DNA from: Planococcus citri
Lineage: Eukaryota > Arthropoda > Insecta > Hemiptera > Pseudococcidae
NCBI RefSeq assembly: GCF_950023065.1
Contig: NC_088677.1
Span: forward strand, 18,187,230-18,251,229
Length of the DNA stretch: 64,000 bases
Direction of reading: 5' to 3'
Shown here: positions 1-10,236 of the stretch, in pieces
How positions within the stretch are numbered: the stretch's first letter is position 1
How the letters are laid out: each line of letters begins with the position of its first letter
Notes under the pieces: model-generated
What the model saw: the letters and a program-made list of their open reading frames with translations, nothing else
What the model was told of the DNA's origin: nothing
The model's database searches: none
Position numbers and translations under genes: made by a program

Positions 1-309
1 CAAAAGGGTTCTGTGGTACAAGTGAAGCCATTTTTGATGGAAATTTTTTCATTTTCTTCAATTGTACCCAAAAACTACTATAAGTTTGTGGAAAAAGCAT
101 ATTTTTTCCTATTTTTCAGAGTCTTGGGAGGTAATTTGAGAACCCTGAAAGAACATCTAAGAATACCAAATTAGCACTCCGTTCCCGTTCCCGTTCTCGT
201 TCTCACAAATTTAATGTTCTCGTTCTTCAGTAAGAACGTTCTTCAAGAGGATTTGTGTGATTGTTCGTTCGTTCTTTGAAGGAAATTTGAAAAGTCGCGT
301 TCTTTATGC
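1..309. repeat. Unassigned AT-rich flank and GTTCCC/GTTCTC simple-repeat tract
   Basis: No gene is seen. From about 180 the sequence becomes a degenerate tandem of CGTTCCCGTTCTCGTTCTT words. It continues on the far side of the MITE at 318-823 (824-853), so the MITE landed inside it. The right edge GTTCTCACAGCACTG at 846-860 resembles a hAT-type terminus, but I found no matching left end. Confidence 0.5.
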
Positions 310-317
310 GTTCCCGT

Positions 318-823
318 TAGTGATGGCAAACTATCGATAGTTTTTCAATAGTATCGATAGTTTTTCAATAGTATTGATAGTTTTTCAATAGTATCGATAG
401 TTTTTTTTAACTATCGATAGTTTGTCCGATAGTTTTTTTTAAAAGTATTGTAAACTATCGATAGTTTTTGGAACTATCGAACTATCGAAAATCCAATGTT
501 TTATTGAATTTTTAGCCAAATTTTCATAAAAAATGATGGCTATTGTTCATTTTTTCAATAAAAAAAGTATTGTTTCTTTTTTTTTCTCGGAAAATGATGT
601 CCCTTGATTTTTTCAGATAAAAAACGTAATAATAATGAACCTCCAAATTCGTGGAATCACATCCATTATCAGTTTTTAATGAAAATTGAAAACTATCGAA
701 AAAACTATCGATAGTATCGATAGTTTTTGTTGCTATCGAAAAAATTATCGATAGTAAAAACTATTGAAATTTTCACTCGAAAACACTATTGATAGTGAAA
801 ACTATCAATCGTTGCCATCACTA
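318..823. mobile_element. hAT-like MITE with TATCGATA word array
   Basis: A 506-bp element bounded by TAGTGATGGCAAAC at the left and its near-complement GTTGCCATCACTA at the right. It is flanked by a perfect 8-bp direct repeat GTTCCCGT (310-317 and 824-831). An 8-bp target duplication with a TAGTGNTGGC terminus is typical of hAT elements. The interior carries no ORF. Both halves are packed with ACTATCGATAGT-type palindromic words, in clusters at about 330-490 and 690-800. It is non-autonomous. Confidence 0.85.
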
Positions 824-866
824 GTTCCCGTTCCCGTTTTCGTTCGTTCTCACAGCACTGATCCTG

Positions 867-987
867 AGTAACGCCAATTTATCCTGCTGGGTGCTCTTGG
901 CTGCGCTGTTGTCAAATTCTTGAACAAACTACATGCAAAATACAGCGGCGCAGCCAAGAGCACCCAGTGGGATAAATTGGCGTTACT
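867..987. repeat. 121-bp hairpin with about 42-bp arms
   Basis: The left arm (about 867-908, starting GAGTAACGCCAATTTATCC) is repeated almost perfectly in reverse complement at about 943-987, with a spacer of about 34 bp. It could be a tiny foldback MITE or an inverted piece of the adjoining LINE. A small-RNA hairpin cannot be excluded. No clear target duplication is visible. Confidence 0.7.
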
Positions 988-1034
988 CCCCCTCGGCCTG
1001 CAGTTGGTTGCCTTATTCCACTGGTCCAGTGTCT

Positions 1035-1650
1035 ATAGTCGGGAATGATCATGGCACCTAAGTTGCAGGGAGGAACACACTTGGAGAGCAGAATGAAAGA
1101 GGTAAACTGCTCATAGAGTTCGCAGAAAGACATGATCTAGTAATATGCAATACCCGGTTCAAACAGGATGCAAGAAGATTATACATGTGGGTCAGTCCTG
1201 GAGATCGGGTCAGAAACCAAATAGACTACATACTTGTAAAAGAAAGATTCAAGAACACAGTGAAGAACTATCATACATATCCTAGTGCTGACTGTAACTC
1301 TGACCATAAGCTATTGGCTGCAAAATGTCAGATAAACATGAAGAGTCAGAAGAAGAGCAAAGAACAATACCAACAACTTGACACCGCAAAAATCAAATCA
1401 AAGCGCAAAAATCAAATCAAAGCGTGTGCAAAAGAAATTCCATGAAGAACTGGAAAAACAAAAGGAAGACAAGTTGGAAGAAGGTCAAGGTATTGAAGAA
1501 AAGTGGCAAGAATGGAAGCAAAATGTTAAAACAGTAGCAGAAAAGTCTATTCCACTCAAAGAAAAAAGAAAACACAAACCATGGAAATGGATGACTCAAG
1601 CAATACTGGATCTTTTTTCCATGAGAGTGGTGCTCAGAATTTGACTGAGG
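1035..1650 (+). pseudogene. LINE (RTE/Jockey-like) endonuclease remnant
   Basis: Broken reading frames encode the C-terminal half of an AP-type LINE endonuclease. There is a segment resembling N-x-R-G-x-L-L-x-F-A around 1090-1125. A W-x-S-P-x-D-x-x-R-N-Q-I-D-Y-I-L core at 1185-1235 is followed by the S-D-H motif near 1300, which is the catalytic His region of this nuclease family. A K-rich linker ending in a W-M-T-Q-A-I-L-like stretch follows at about 1580-1615. A short internal duplication (CAAAAATCAAATCAAAGCG, about 1386-1424) accompanies the frameshift between the two halves. No reverse transcriptase follows. Dead fragment. Confidence 0.8.
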
Positions 1651-1953
1651 GGAGACAGATTTGGAGGATAAAGTTGACCCATGACTGCCAATACAGAAGA
1701 AATGAAGCACCACATTGTACACAACTCATTTATGCTAATTGCTGAATCAAAATTTGGGAGATTGCAGATGAAATTGGGGCAAAATAACTTGAAATTTTGA
1801 AAATTTTGTGTGAAATTGTGTCTAAAAAGGTAGGTAATGGCTGAACACAAGAGCCATTGGCGGCGTTGGCTCACATGTGAGAAAATTAAAATCTTCTATG
1901 TTTGGCGAATGAAAATAATTTTTTGGGGCAAATCATAATGGGAGATGAAATCT
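1651..1953. other. No gene seen
   Basis: Low-complexity, AT-rich sequence between the LINE remnant and the next MITE. It has no splice-bounded conserved ORF and no recognisable RNA gene. Confidence 0.5.
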
Positions 1954-2550
1954 CAGAGCTGTGGGACCGAAACGATTTTGGGATTGGATTTGGATTTTGG
2001 TTTCTGGATCGAAAATTTAGTCATTTTGGGATTGGATTTGTTTCGGGATTTGTTCTTCTAAATTTTCATTTTGGTTTTGGGATTGAAAAAATTGTTTCCA
2101 TTCTGGGATGAATCGGTTCTGGTTTTAGGATTTCCATTTCAACCAAATTTAAGCTCACATTGACCAATGGGCCCTGCAAATGGGTCTAAAAAATGGGACA
2201 TTTTGACATGGGTTTAAAATCAACCATTTCAACAAAATTTCAAAAAATGTTTTTTTCCAAAAATCTGATCTTTCACCCCTTAAAATTTATTTTAAACATC
2301 ATTATTTTTTACACTTTTTTTGTCAAAATGGTCAATTTCGTCAGAGTGGGTCACATATGATATGACGTAAAATGACTTTATCACTTTATCAGAATAAAAC
2401 CACGGGAAAGAGGCAAAAATTGAAATCCTGAAACCAAAACGATTTTGTTTCAGTTCCAAGATTTTTCGGTTTTGGGATCAAGAAAAATAACAATTTTGGT
2501 TTCAGGATTGGATTTGAATTGGTATTTAATCAGTTCCTCCCACAGCTCTG
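1954..2550. mobile_element. hAT-like non-autonomous element with GGGATTGGATTT words
   Basis: A 597-bp element with perfect 13-bp inverted termini CAGAGCTGTGGGA / TCCCACAGCTCTG, the CAG-type end expected of hAT. Flanking 8-mers are TGAAATCT and CAAGATCT, a 5/8 match that fits an aged 8-bp target duplication. Near both ends the interior repeats TTTTGGGATTGGATTTGG-like words, on + at the left and in mixed orientation at the right. The small translated ORF inside (GFGFWF...) is an artefact of the word array. Confidence 0.7.
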
Positions 2551-3124
2551 CAAGATCTGGATCCTCTAAAGCAACACCTTAGAGCCTGAGAGGTCAGAAG
2601 TTTGCAGGGCCTGACCCATAGAACACGTGGTCTACTGAGATATCCCATTTTATCCCCCTGATTTTGGGCTCCTCAATTAATCAGCCAAATTTTCTTCTCC
2701 CCTTTTTTAAAGTGCAGGACACTGAGCATAAAAATACATTCAGAAATTTTTTAAGCAGCCCAGTTTTTACCTCATCAGCCCAAATAAGTCGCGGCCCACC
2801 AAGATTTTCTCTGTAACTCAGTGGGTGGGTCTGGGGGTGGAAGTTTGGCAGTGATCTTTATTTCACTAGTTGAATAACATATTTTATCCAAACGTGGGAA
2901 GAAAACAGGCATTTGATCACTGGAGCAACTAGAGAGAGTGAATAAAGTAGGGTTTTATTCTACTATGTAGTTGTAGGATAAAATTGTTTTCCCCCTTTGT
3001 TGGCAAGGGGGATGAGGTGGGGGACATTTTTTTGGCTCCAACATTTTCTTAAAAGCCTAAAAGGTAGGTACCCAACAGTATTTCATCAAAATTTCAAACA
3101 AGGATAGGAAGTTAGGAACATTTC
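2551..3124. other. No gene seen
   Basis: Unassigned intergenic sequence. No conserved ORF, RNA gene or strong repeat boundary was found. Confidence 0.45.
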
Positions 3125-3694
3125 CAGGCTTGTTGGACAGAACCAAAAAGAAACCGGACCAATGATCGTGACCGGACCCAAAAATGCTCACAAGACCGAG
3201 TGGATTGGACTGAACCTGAGACCTCTAAAACAAATTTATGTAAATATTAACCAAACAGATGACCCTCTTCAGAAAAAATAACAGGGACAGACTGAGACCG
3301 AAGACCTTTCTAAAAAATCAGACCAATGGCCGCAGTTTAGGACCTCAGTTACATCCAATTTTTCACATTTATAATGCCATTTTAGATGCCTATTTCGAAT
3401 AAATTTCCATTAAAATTCAATTTCTTTTGACGTTTCAATTTTCTGAAAGCAAAAATCCCATTTTTCAACTCATCTAATGTGTTAGGAAGTTTTTTTCATT
3501 CTGAAAAATGAAGACAGTTTTTGGACCTGGGCTGACCCATGACCAGTATAAAAATTTCTAGTTAGGACCGGACCAGACCAACCTACAAAGACAAAAAATG
3601 TAGAACAGAATGACTGGGCCGGACTGTTTAAAAGCTCCAAACAAAGACCTTGATTTTGGAGCAACCTCAAAACCTGAGCAGTCCTACAAGCCTG
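3125..3694. mobile_element. hAT-like dispersed element with GGACCGGACC words (copy 1)
   Basis: Termini CAGGCTTGTTGGAC and GTCCTACAAGCCTG are imperfect inverted repeats. The flanks AACATTTC and GGAATTTC could be a decayed 8-bp duplication. The interior is dotted with ACCGGACC / GGACCTGGGC words. A diverged second copy in the same orientation lies at about 26815-27335, sharing long blocks such as the segment before CAAATTTATGTAAATATTAA. Confidence 0.6.
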
Positions 3695-3701
3695 GGAATT
3701 T

Positions 3702-3839
3702 CATCAAGACTGCAAAAATTTTATTAAAAAAATTGGGGCGGACACAGAGCTTTTGAAGAAACTTGGCAGGCTATTTAGCACAAATCTTGAACCTATGTCC
3801 GCCCCAATTTTTTTTTTTGCAATCTTTTCAGTCTTGATG
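3702..3839. repeat. 138-bp short foldback
   Basis: The ends CATCAAGACTG and CAGTCTTGATG are inverted. A longer inner arm around ATTGGGGCGGACA (left) and TGTCCGCCCCAAT (right) gives a hairpin with a loop of about 45 bp. It lies immediately beside the element ending at 3694. Probably a miniature foldback transposon. Confidence 0.65.
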
Positions 3840-4477
3840 CCATATTGGAGATAATCAAAACTTTGAACTAATAAACCAGGAATTATTTTTGAACAATACT
3901 CAGAAATTTGTGAAATTAATCATAGATTAAATTATTCTCTTAAATTAATCAAGTTGAATAATTGCTTCTAAATAAAAAAACAGTTGATAATTATCAAAAC
4001 ATACCCGTAAAATTTATCATTTTTTTGAAAAAAAACATTTCAACCTCGCAAAATCGTAATTTTTATCCAGTATGTTTTATATGCAGCGTGCATTCTCATT
4101 TCAGTGAATAATTTAATCACCAGGAATAACTCATTCTTCGCGAAATAAACCATTTAAAAAAATCATCTTTCCAACATCGATTCATTAAGGAATGATCAAT
4201 AATATAAAAAATTGTAGAAATTAAAACACAGTAAATTTTCTATCGAACATAAATATGTACTTATATGTGAAAATGAAGATATAAACTTTACAAAATCAGT
4301 CGATTTAAGTACTGAATTATTTTAAAACAATAATAATAATTTAAAAAAACAACGAAAACGTAAGTTAATATATTACCCTGATAACATTTTTTCGACCTTA
4401 CACAAACGAATAAATAAATAATTTATGCATACAACGTGCAATACACTCACCTTCACAAAACCCTACTGGAATCGTTG
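3840..4477. other. DDI1 3' flank, no other feature seen
   Basis: Very AT-rich sequence downstream of the DDI1 stop on the minus strand. It probably includes the 3' UTR. No canonical AATAAA could be fixed with confidence. Confidence 0.4.
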
Positions 4478-6446
4478 TTAAAATTTCAACGATTTCGCAA
4501 ACAACGCAGCCATGGCTTGGTTTTTATCACCATTAAATCTTCTCAATTCGGATATCACCTAAAATAAAAATTTCATAAGCTAACTAGAAAGAAACCAATA
4601 CGAGCAATACGTAGGTATTTTGTATTCGCACAATAATATTCCACTTACATCTTGTCTTGAAAAACCTAAATTAACGATTTCTTTGACTACGTCTTCGCTA
4701 AATAAATCCGTAGGTTTAATATCACTCGAAGTGGAAGTTGAAGCTGACGGAGTACTTTCAGCAATCAATTCTAAAAAACAGAAGAATATTATTACGATGA
4801 TAAAAATTCATAGTTTTTTTTCTACTGCCAGAGCAGTTCGTGGACTCACTTTCTTTAGCCAACCGTATCTGCCTTCTTTCTTCTTCGGTTAAAGACGATA
4901 GTGCACTAGGCCCGTGGCTGGAATCAGGTATTTCACTTTCAGGTAAGAATGGCGTTTCAGTGCCAGTAGTACCGATATGCAGAACATTCCTTTTAAGATC
5001 TATCGTACACTGCAATACATAGAATGAAAGAAAAGAATTAGTTTAAATAATACGATGAGGCTGCGCAAATACATTCAATTGTGAACTATCGAACACGTAC
5101 TTGATGTCTTCTAAGCATATCTAAACCGAGTAACATATCCATCGGTTGATCTCGTAACACAGTAAATGACGTAGTTAAGAAATCGTGTTCGATGGCCATC
5201 TGTACCAGATGAATCCGGCCGATGATATACTGAACACCTACACCTTTGGCTACACCTGACCATCGAGTATCCACTAATCTCATGATATTGCACCGTTCAG
5301 CGCAGTTAGCTGACATAATAGTAGCTTGAGCACCTTTTTAAAAAGAGTTTAAAATTAGTATGTAAAATATCCGACACGTATGTACCTAATCAATTCGAGG
5401 ACTATCGAGTTACCAGAATCAATGAAAGCTTTTACAGGGAATCCGTTGACTTTACAGTTTATATATAACATAGCTACAGTTCCAAACGTTTCGGGGTTGT
5501 ATTCCATAGCAGCGTTCATATTGGCATCGATATTCTTTTGTTTTATTTCTTCGGCGATCAAACGTTGAGCTTCTAAATCAAACGGATCTGCGGTGAAGAT
5601 TCGTCGATGCTGTTCTTCTCTTCTATTCCGCTCTTCCATTTGTTCGTTTAAGATCTTAGTAAATTCATCTGCGAATGAAAAAAATCAAAAAACATGAGGT
5701 TTTGGCAAATGATAATATTATTAAATACGATACGATTCACGTGTTTGTTGTGATAATTGAATCGAAAATGTTGGATGAAATCCAAAACTGAATGAGATGA
5801 GTAATTATTTTCATTTTAATGCATTCTAACGTAGGTACTAAGCTAATAAAGATGAGTTCGTTGAATGATTCGAGTCGACTAGTACGACGATATACTTACC
5901 AGTTTTTCCACTAGTCAATGCATCGGCTAATCTGGGATTATTTTGCTTTAGAAGAGCCATTTGATCGGGATTGGCTAAAAATAAATCACGTAGATATGCG
6001 GTATTCGAGGAAGAAGGTACAGAAGCACCGTCTAAATTGGCTAAGGCTGAAGATGGAATTTGAATATTACTGAAATCCATGCTAGAAAGAGGATCTGTGA
6101 AACACAATGATCAATTCTCAAATTACATACTCTCTAACAAACGTATGTAGGTATAATAAATGCAAACAAAATTAATACTTTGACTAGATGCAGGAGCATT
6201 GCTAGCCCTTTCTTGGGGGTTTCCAAACATCCGCTGTAGTATGACAACATCACCATCTGCTACACCGTGGGCCTTCAAGGAAAGACTGTTATCCCTCAAA
6301 GGCTTACCATTGTGACTGATGAGGATTTCGGTGGCGGATATACCCGATTCAATTTCGCAAAACGCTTTGAAGTTTTCCAATTCTAGATCTTCGCTTACAT
6401 CCAGGTTGAATATTTCATCGTTCAGCGTAGTCACGGTGATTTTCAT
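4478..6446 (-). CDS. Ddi1: DDI1/DDI2-type retroviral-like aspartic protease, ubiquitin shuttle
   Basis: Seven coding exons on the minus strand: 6446-6179, 6094-5900, 5668-5414, 5333-5101, 5009-4850, 4770-4649, 4558-4478. They sum to 437 residues, every junction has GT/AG, and the phases agree. The N-terminal ubiquitin-like domain (about 1-72) starts MKITVTTLNDEIFNLDV. A helical domain (about 105-200) leads to the retropepsin fold. The catalytic Asp-Ser-Gly is at about residues 238-240, and the exon 3/4 junction falls inside the Gly codon. Family signatures CAERCNIMRLVD, MDMLLGLDMLRRHQ and IGTTGTETPFLPESE are intact. A UBA domain closes the protein (about 400-435, ending ALFAKSLKF), as in the full-length UBL-RVP-UBA architecture. 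Known family role: cytosolic protease that cleaves heavily ubiquitinated substrates such as NRF1-type factors in the proteasome-stress response. Intact and apparently functional. Confidence 0.95.
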
Positions 6447-6744
6447 GTTGACGAGTGAGATAAGATTCGCAGATGAAATTAATGATTAATTGAAGCGACG
6501 AAGTAATGGAGAAGGATATACGAACATCGACTAATTTAACACGCGGTAGATCAAACAGCCATCATTTCAATAACACTTGTAAAAATTGTATAGTTTATCA
6601 CGAGAATTCTTTAATAAATTTTTTACTCCAACTCCACTAGTGAAAAAATGTTTCTTGTATTTTTTTTGTTGATGATACGCGAAATCTTTGTATACCTATC
6701 TAAATTGCATCGAGGTAGGAAATTTAATTTGATGAATAAGTAGG
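6447..6744. promoter_or_regulatory. Presumed DDI1 5' flank/promoter region
   Basis: About 300 bp between the DDI1 start codon and a TIR element. It must hold the 5' UTR and core promoter if there is no upstream non-coding exon. No TATA or initiator could be assigned convincingly. Placement rests only on gene position. Confidence 0.35.
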
Positions 6745-6748
6745 TTAA

Positions 6749-7340
6749 GGGCCGATTCCGCATACGCGATTGCATACCCTGTCCGCCTGATTTTCGAGTG
6801 TTGAGATCTCGAGATCTATCCGACGAAAATCGATGAAATTTGAAATATAGATACTATGAAGCAATTAGAAAAAAATGTCGGATCGGATTTTTAATTACTT
6901 GAATAGTTTTGGAATTATCAATGATTGAAAAGTGTTCAAATTTCGTTCATTTTCAATTTCAAATTCTGCGAAAAATACTCAATCAAATGAAAATCGCTTC
7001 CGACATTTTCTTTTAATTGTTTCAAAGTATATATATTTCAAATTTCATCTAATTCTGTTCAGTAGATCTCTAGATCTGAAGATGCATGCTGATAAGCAAG
7101 GTTTACACGCTGCTAGTTTATTCAATTCAAACTACCGCAAGTAACTTGATTTTTTAATTAATTGACAGATTATCCATTCTATTTTACGATGAAAAATAAT
7201 AAATACAAGTAAATTTATTTGATCAGAGATGATCAAGCACTTAAAAGTGAATGTACTTGAATTAAGTAAACTTGCAACGTGTGAATCTTAGTCAAGGATT
7301 CTGCCTGCTGCTTATGCAATAAAGTATGCGGAATCGGCCC
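6749..7340. mobile_element. TTAA-flanked TIR element (piggyBac-like MITE?)
   Basis: A 592-bp element with inverted ends GGGCCGATTCCGCATAC and GTATGCGGAATCGGCCC. TTAA is directly duplicated on both sides (6745-6748 and 7341-7344). Exact TTAA duplication is the hallmark of piggyBac insertion, although these termini do not show the usual CCC start. Shorter inner inverted blocks occur around AGATCTCGAGATCT (about 6806) and AGATCTCTAGATCT (about 7064). No transposase is present. Confidence 0.7.
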
Positions 7341-7347
7341 TTAAAGG

Positions 7348-8103
7348 ACTAATTACTAGAGACTAAGGATACTTTTCGGCATCGTGTGCTGTCGAGTGCT
7401 TTCGGCTACCCTCGTTTGACTTTATTCTTTGTAATGATTCAAGTTCCCTGTTCCTGTTGATGAGATTATTGAGATTTTGATATTTTTAATTTTAATTATA
7501 ATATTCGAATATTATATTGTCTTTTACATATTCTTCATTGTCTTTCTTGTAGAATACAATAATTTTTTGTTGCTTAATAATATACTTTGGGTTAAATGCC
7601 TGGTGAGCAGTTGGAAATCTGATTATTAGATTTTTTTTTTCAACTTTGACTTTGACTGATCATGATGTGATATCAATCTTCTTTTGAAAAACTTCCAAGT
7701 TCCAAATGTTTGTACAACAACGTCACTTCTGTTAAAGTTTTACATTTTCTTCAAATTGAATTCGAAAGACTAGTATCATCACAGCTGTTTTTTCTTTATA
7801 TTTGGTAATGTTCGGATTGGAAACTAAGTTGTCTAACAAGAGTACAAGACTGTCGACGAAATATGAAACAGATTAAAATTCAAAAGAAACAGGACTAACA
7901 CGAGTTTTATCATTAAAATACGTATAATATTTGTATTAAATAATATGATTATGAAAAAGAAAGATTTGAACAAAAAGGAAACAGTAGTTTCATCTTTGAT
8001 AAGGAGAATATTTCATTTTCATGGAGACAAGTCAAACGAGTGTAGCCGAAAGCACTCGACAGCACACGATGCCGAAAAGTATCCTTAGTCTCTAGTAATT
8101 AGT
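7348..8103. mobile_element. 756-bp long-TIR element, copy 1
   Basis: Ends are inverted repeats of about 75 bp beginning ACTAATTACTAGAGACTAAG. The element is almost identical in sequence, and identical in length, to the reverse-oriented copy at 12502-13257. It has no coding capacity. Copy 2 is bounded by a perfect 9-bp duplication, but here the flanks are CCTTAAAGG and GGTTAAACT and share only an inner TTAAA. Either the target duplication has been lost or the insertion next to the TTAA element was complex. A 9-bp duplication and long TIRs suggest a Mutator-like (MULE) non-autonomous element. Confidence 0.85.
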
Positions 8104-8540
8104 GGTTAAACTAGAGGATTCGTTCGGAATTGTTACGAACGAACGATATCGCCCCAAAGTTATAATAAATTCGTGGAATTTTTTTGTATTTAAATAAAAA
8201 ATATTCAATTTTACTCGAAATTTTGAGTGAGGACTGAGGACATAGGTGTTGAGGTAAGGAAAATACTCTACGTTGAATTCTCTTCAAGATGGAGTGGGTT
8301 TGAATTTTTGAAAGTTATCCGCGCTATAGAAAACAAGTTATGAAAGCTCAAAGTTGGAAAACTCTTGCAAAAAATTGTTTTTTCGCGTTTAAATAAAATT
8401 TACTCGAAATATCGAATGAGGACATAGGTGATTGACGTGAGAAAAATACTCTACGTTGAATTCTCTTCAAGATAGTGTAAGTATTAAAGTTATCCGCGCT
8501 GTAGAAAAGAGCTAAAAAATTATAAAAGCTCAAACTTCAA
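8104..8540 (+). repeat. Two units of a roughly 180-bp tandem repeat
   Basis: The block GAGGACATAGG...AATACTCTACGTTGAATTC...GTTATCCGCGCT...AAAGCTC occurs twice (about 8230-8370 and 8410-8530). Related units in reverse orientation are found at about 17040-17400. No ORF of interest. Confidence 0.7.
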
Positions 8541-8689
8541 AGTTGTAAAATTCCAAGAAAAGTTTTTTTTTTCGTACTTATATTTTTTAATTTTTTTTTT
8601 GTACATATTTTGTGGCTTTTATAAGTCATAACTTGATTTCTATTGCACGGATAACTTTCAAACAGTTTTGAAATTTTTATTTTTTGCAC

Positions 8690-9411
8690 CACAGTTTTGA
8701 TTTTCTTCTTGTTCTTCATCAAGTCCAAGAACGGTGTCTCAACCGTTTTTGTTCTTGTTCTTGTCGAGTTCTTTCACTGGTGTTCTTGGTTCTTGTTCTT
8801 GCTGGTGAATCAAATCTACTGAAGTGAAAAAATGAAAAACACTGACACTGAGTGACACAGACACTGTCCTGTGTTGGCCATTTGTTCAATAGAGAAGAAA
8901 TGAAATGATACTATCACTCATCATTTCCAGAAATTTCAATTTTGGAAACTTGTAGGAACTTTCAAGAAGGTTAATACATGTAGGTACTGGAAATTTATAT
9001 TTCTCCCTCCTTCATTTCAAACACTTCAATCAATATTTTGTAAAAAAAAATTAACGTTTGTTTTTTACGATTTTCTCAAATTTTCTGCATAAAATTAGAA
9101 TTTCCATACATAAATTCATAGCAATTGACAATGGCCGATGGTGCAAGAAAAAAAGCGAAAGCTAGTGAACGAAGAACAAAGAACAGTAGTTGAATTTTTT
9201 CCGTTCTTGCTGTTGTTCTTTGAGGAGATTAAATTCTGTTCTTGATCAGTTGATCTTGTTCTAGATTGTTCTTTTAAAAATTGGTGTCATGGTTTTGTTT
9301 TTGTTATTGAAAAAATTTGCATTCTGTTTTTGTTCTTGTTCTTCAAAAAATAAAATAAAATACTCCGTTCTTTCAAATTTTGTTCCGTTCTTGTACCGTT
9401 TTTCAACACTG
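8690..9411. repeat. GTTCTTG word array, possibly a decayed hAT-like element
   Basis: Repeated GTTCTTG/GTTCTT words flank a unique centre (about 8820-9150). The right edge TTTTTCAACACTG at 9411 looks like a reversed CAGTGTTG hAT end. No matching left end or target duplication was found, so the call stays a repeat. Confidence 0.45.
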
Positions 9412-9479
9412 CCAGTGTTTTTTTCAAACCTAGTTAGTAGGTACCTAACCTACTCTTACTTCATCTTCTAGAAAGTTTA

Positions 9480-9660
9480 ATTAACGTGGAAATCGTAGAA
9501 TATTTATTATTTTCGGACCTCAAATACCTACCTATGTCCTCGCTCAAATGAAAATTACTGAAATGGAGAAACTGAAACTAGAACTGAAATGAGATAAACT
9601 TAAACTGAAAACTGAAAACTTGAATTGAAAAAAATAAAACTGAAACTAAAAAGTAAAAAC
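9480..9660. repeat. CTGAAACTGAAAACT word array, left part (split by the Copia insertion)
   Basis: The CTGAAACT/AAACTTGAA words end at the left LTR and resume at 15865, so the Copia element inserted into this array. A related array without an insertion lies at about 16885-17000. Confidence 0.7.
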
Positions 9661-9859
9661 TGAAATACTACTATAATACCACGAACAAAACTCGCGAACC
9701 ATTTTCTAACATCTTTATTACACGACGTCTATTTACATACTATGTACAAGAAATACAAAACTGCGAATACGGCAAAAACGACTAGAAAACTCTAGAAAAG
9801 ATCTACGATATTAGTTTCTAGTAATTACGATAGATAGCCTGAATAGCGATATCTCTACA
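9661..9859 (-). repeat. Copia 3' LTR
   Basis: 199 bp from TGAAATACTACTATAATACC to GATATCTCTACA in + orientation. About 99% identical to the 5' LTR at 15666-15864; the differences I see are in CTATTTAC/CTATATAC and AAACTGCG/AAACCGCG. Confidence 0.95.
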
Positions 9860-9870
9860 TTCCCCCCTAA
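9860..9870 (-). other. Copia polypurine tract
   Basis: Read on the minus strand, TTAGGGGGGAA sits directly before the TG of the 3' LTR, as expected for the plus-strand DNA primer. Confidence 0.8.
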
Positions 9871-10236
9871 TTATAGAAACTAATTAAAAATTAAAGAACA
9901 CATTCCACCTAAAAAATAGGCTAAAAATCAATTAAAAATAATACACAGGTACCTAAACACAAAATGAAAAAGTACCGAGAGAAAGAAACAACCTAGTATT
10001 CACTAGTTACGAGCTAAGTAGAGGTAAATATAACCATAATCCACTAAGCTGAATAAAAACGTCTATCATAAAACACCATATCTATCTACGAAAACAAAAA
10101 CGAATAAAAAAATATCAAAACGAACACATAAAATGATCGAGAACGTAAACCTAATACAATAAGATCACAATTACTAAATTGATCACACATACGAGAAATA
10201 TACGATCGTTTCGAATAAAATAAACACAATAAGAAA
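9871..10236 (-). other. Copia 3' untranslated region
   Basis: AT-rich sequence between the pol stop and the polypurine tract, inside the element. No ORF of note. Confidence 0.6.

Noticed and set aside
1902..2111. 69-codon GFGFWF-rich ORF
   Set aside because: Translation of GGGATTGGATTTGG words inside a MITE.
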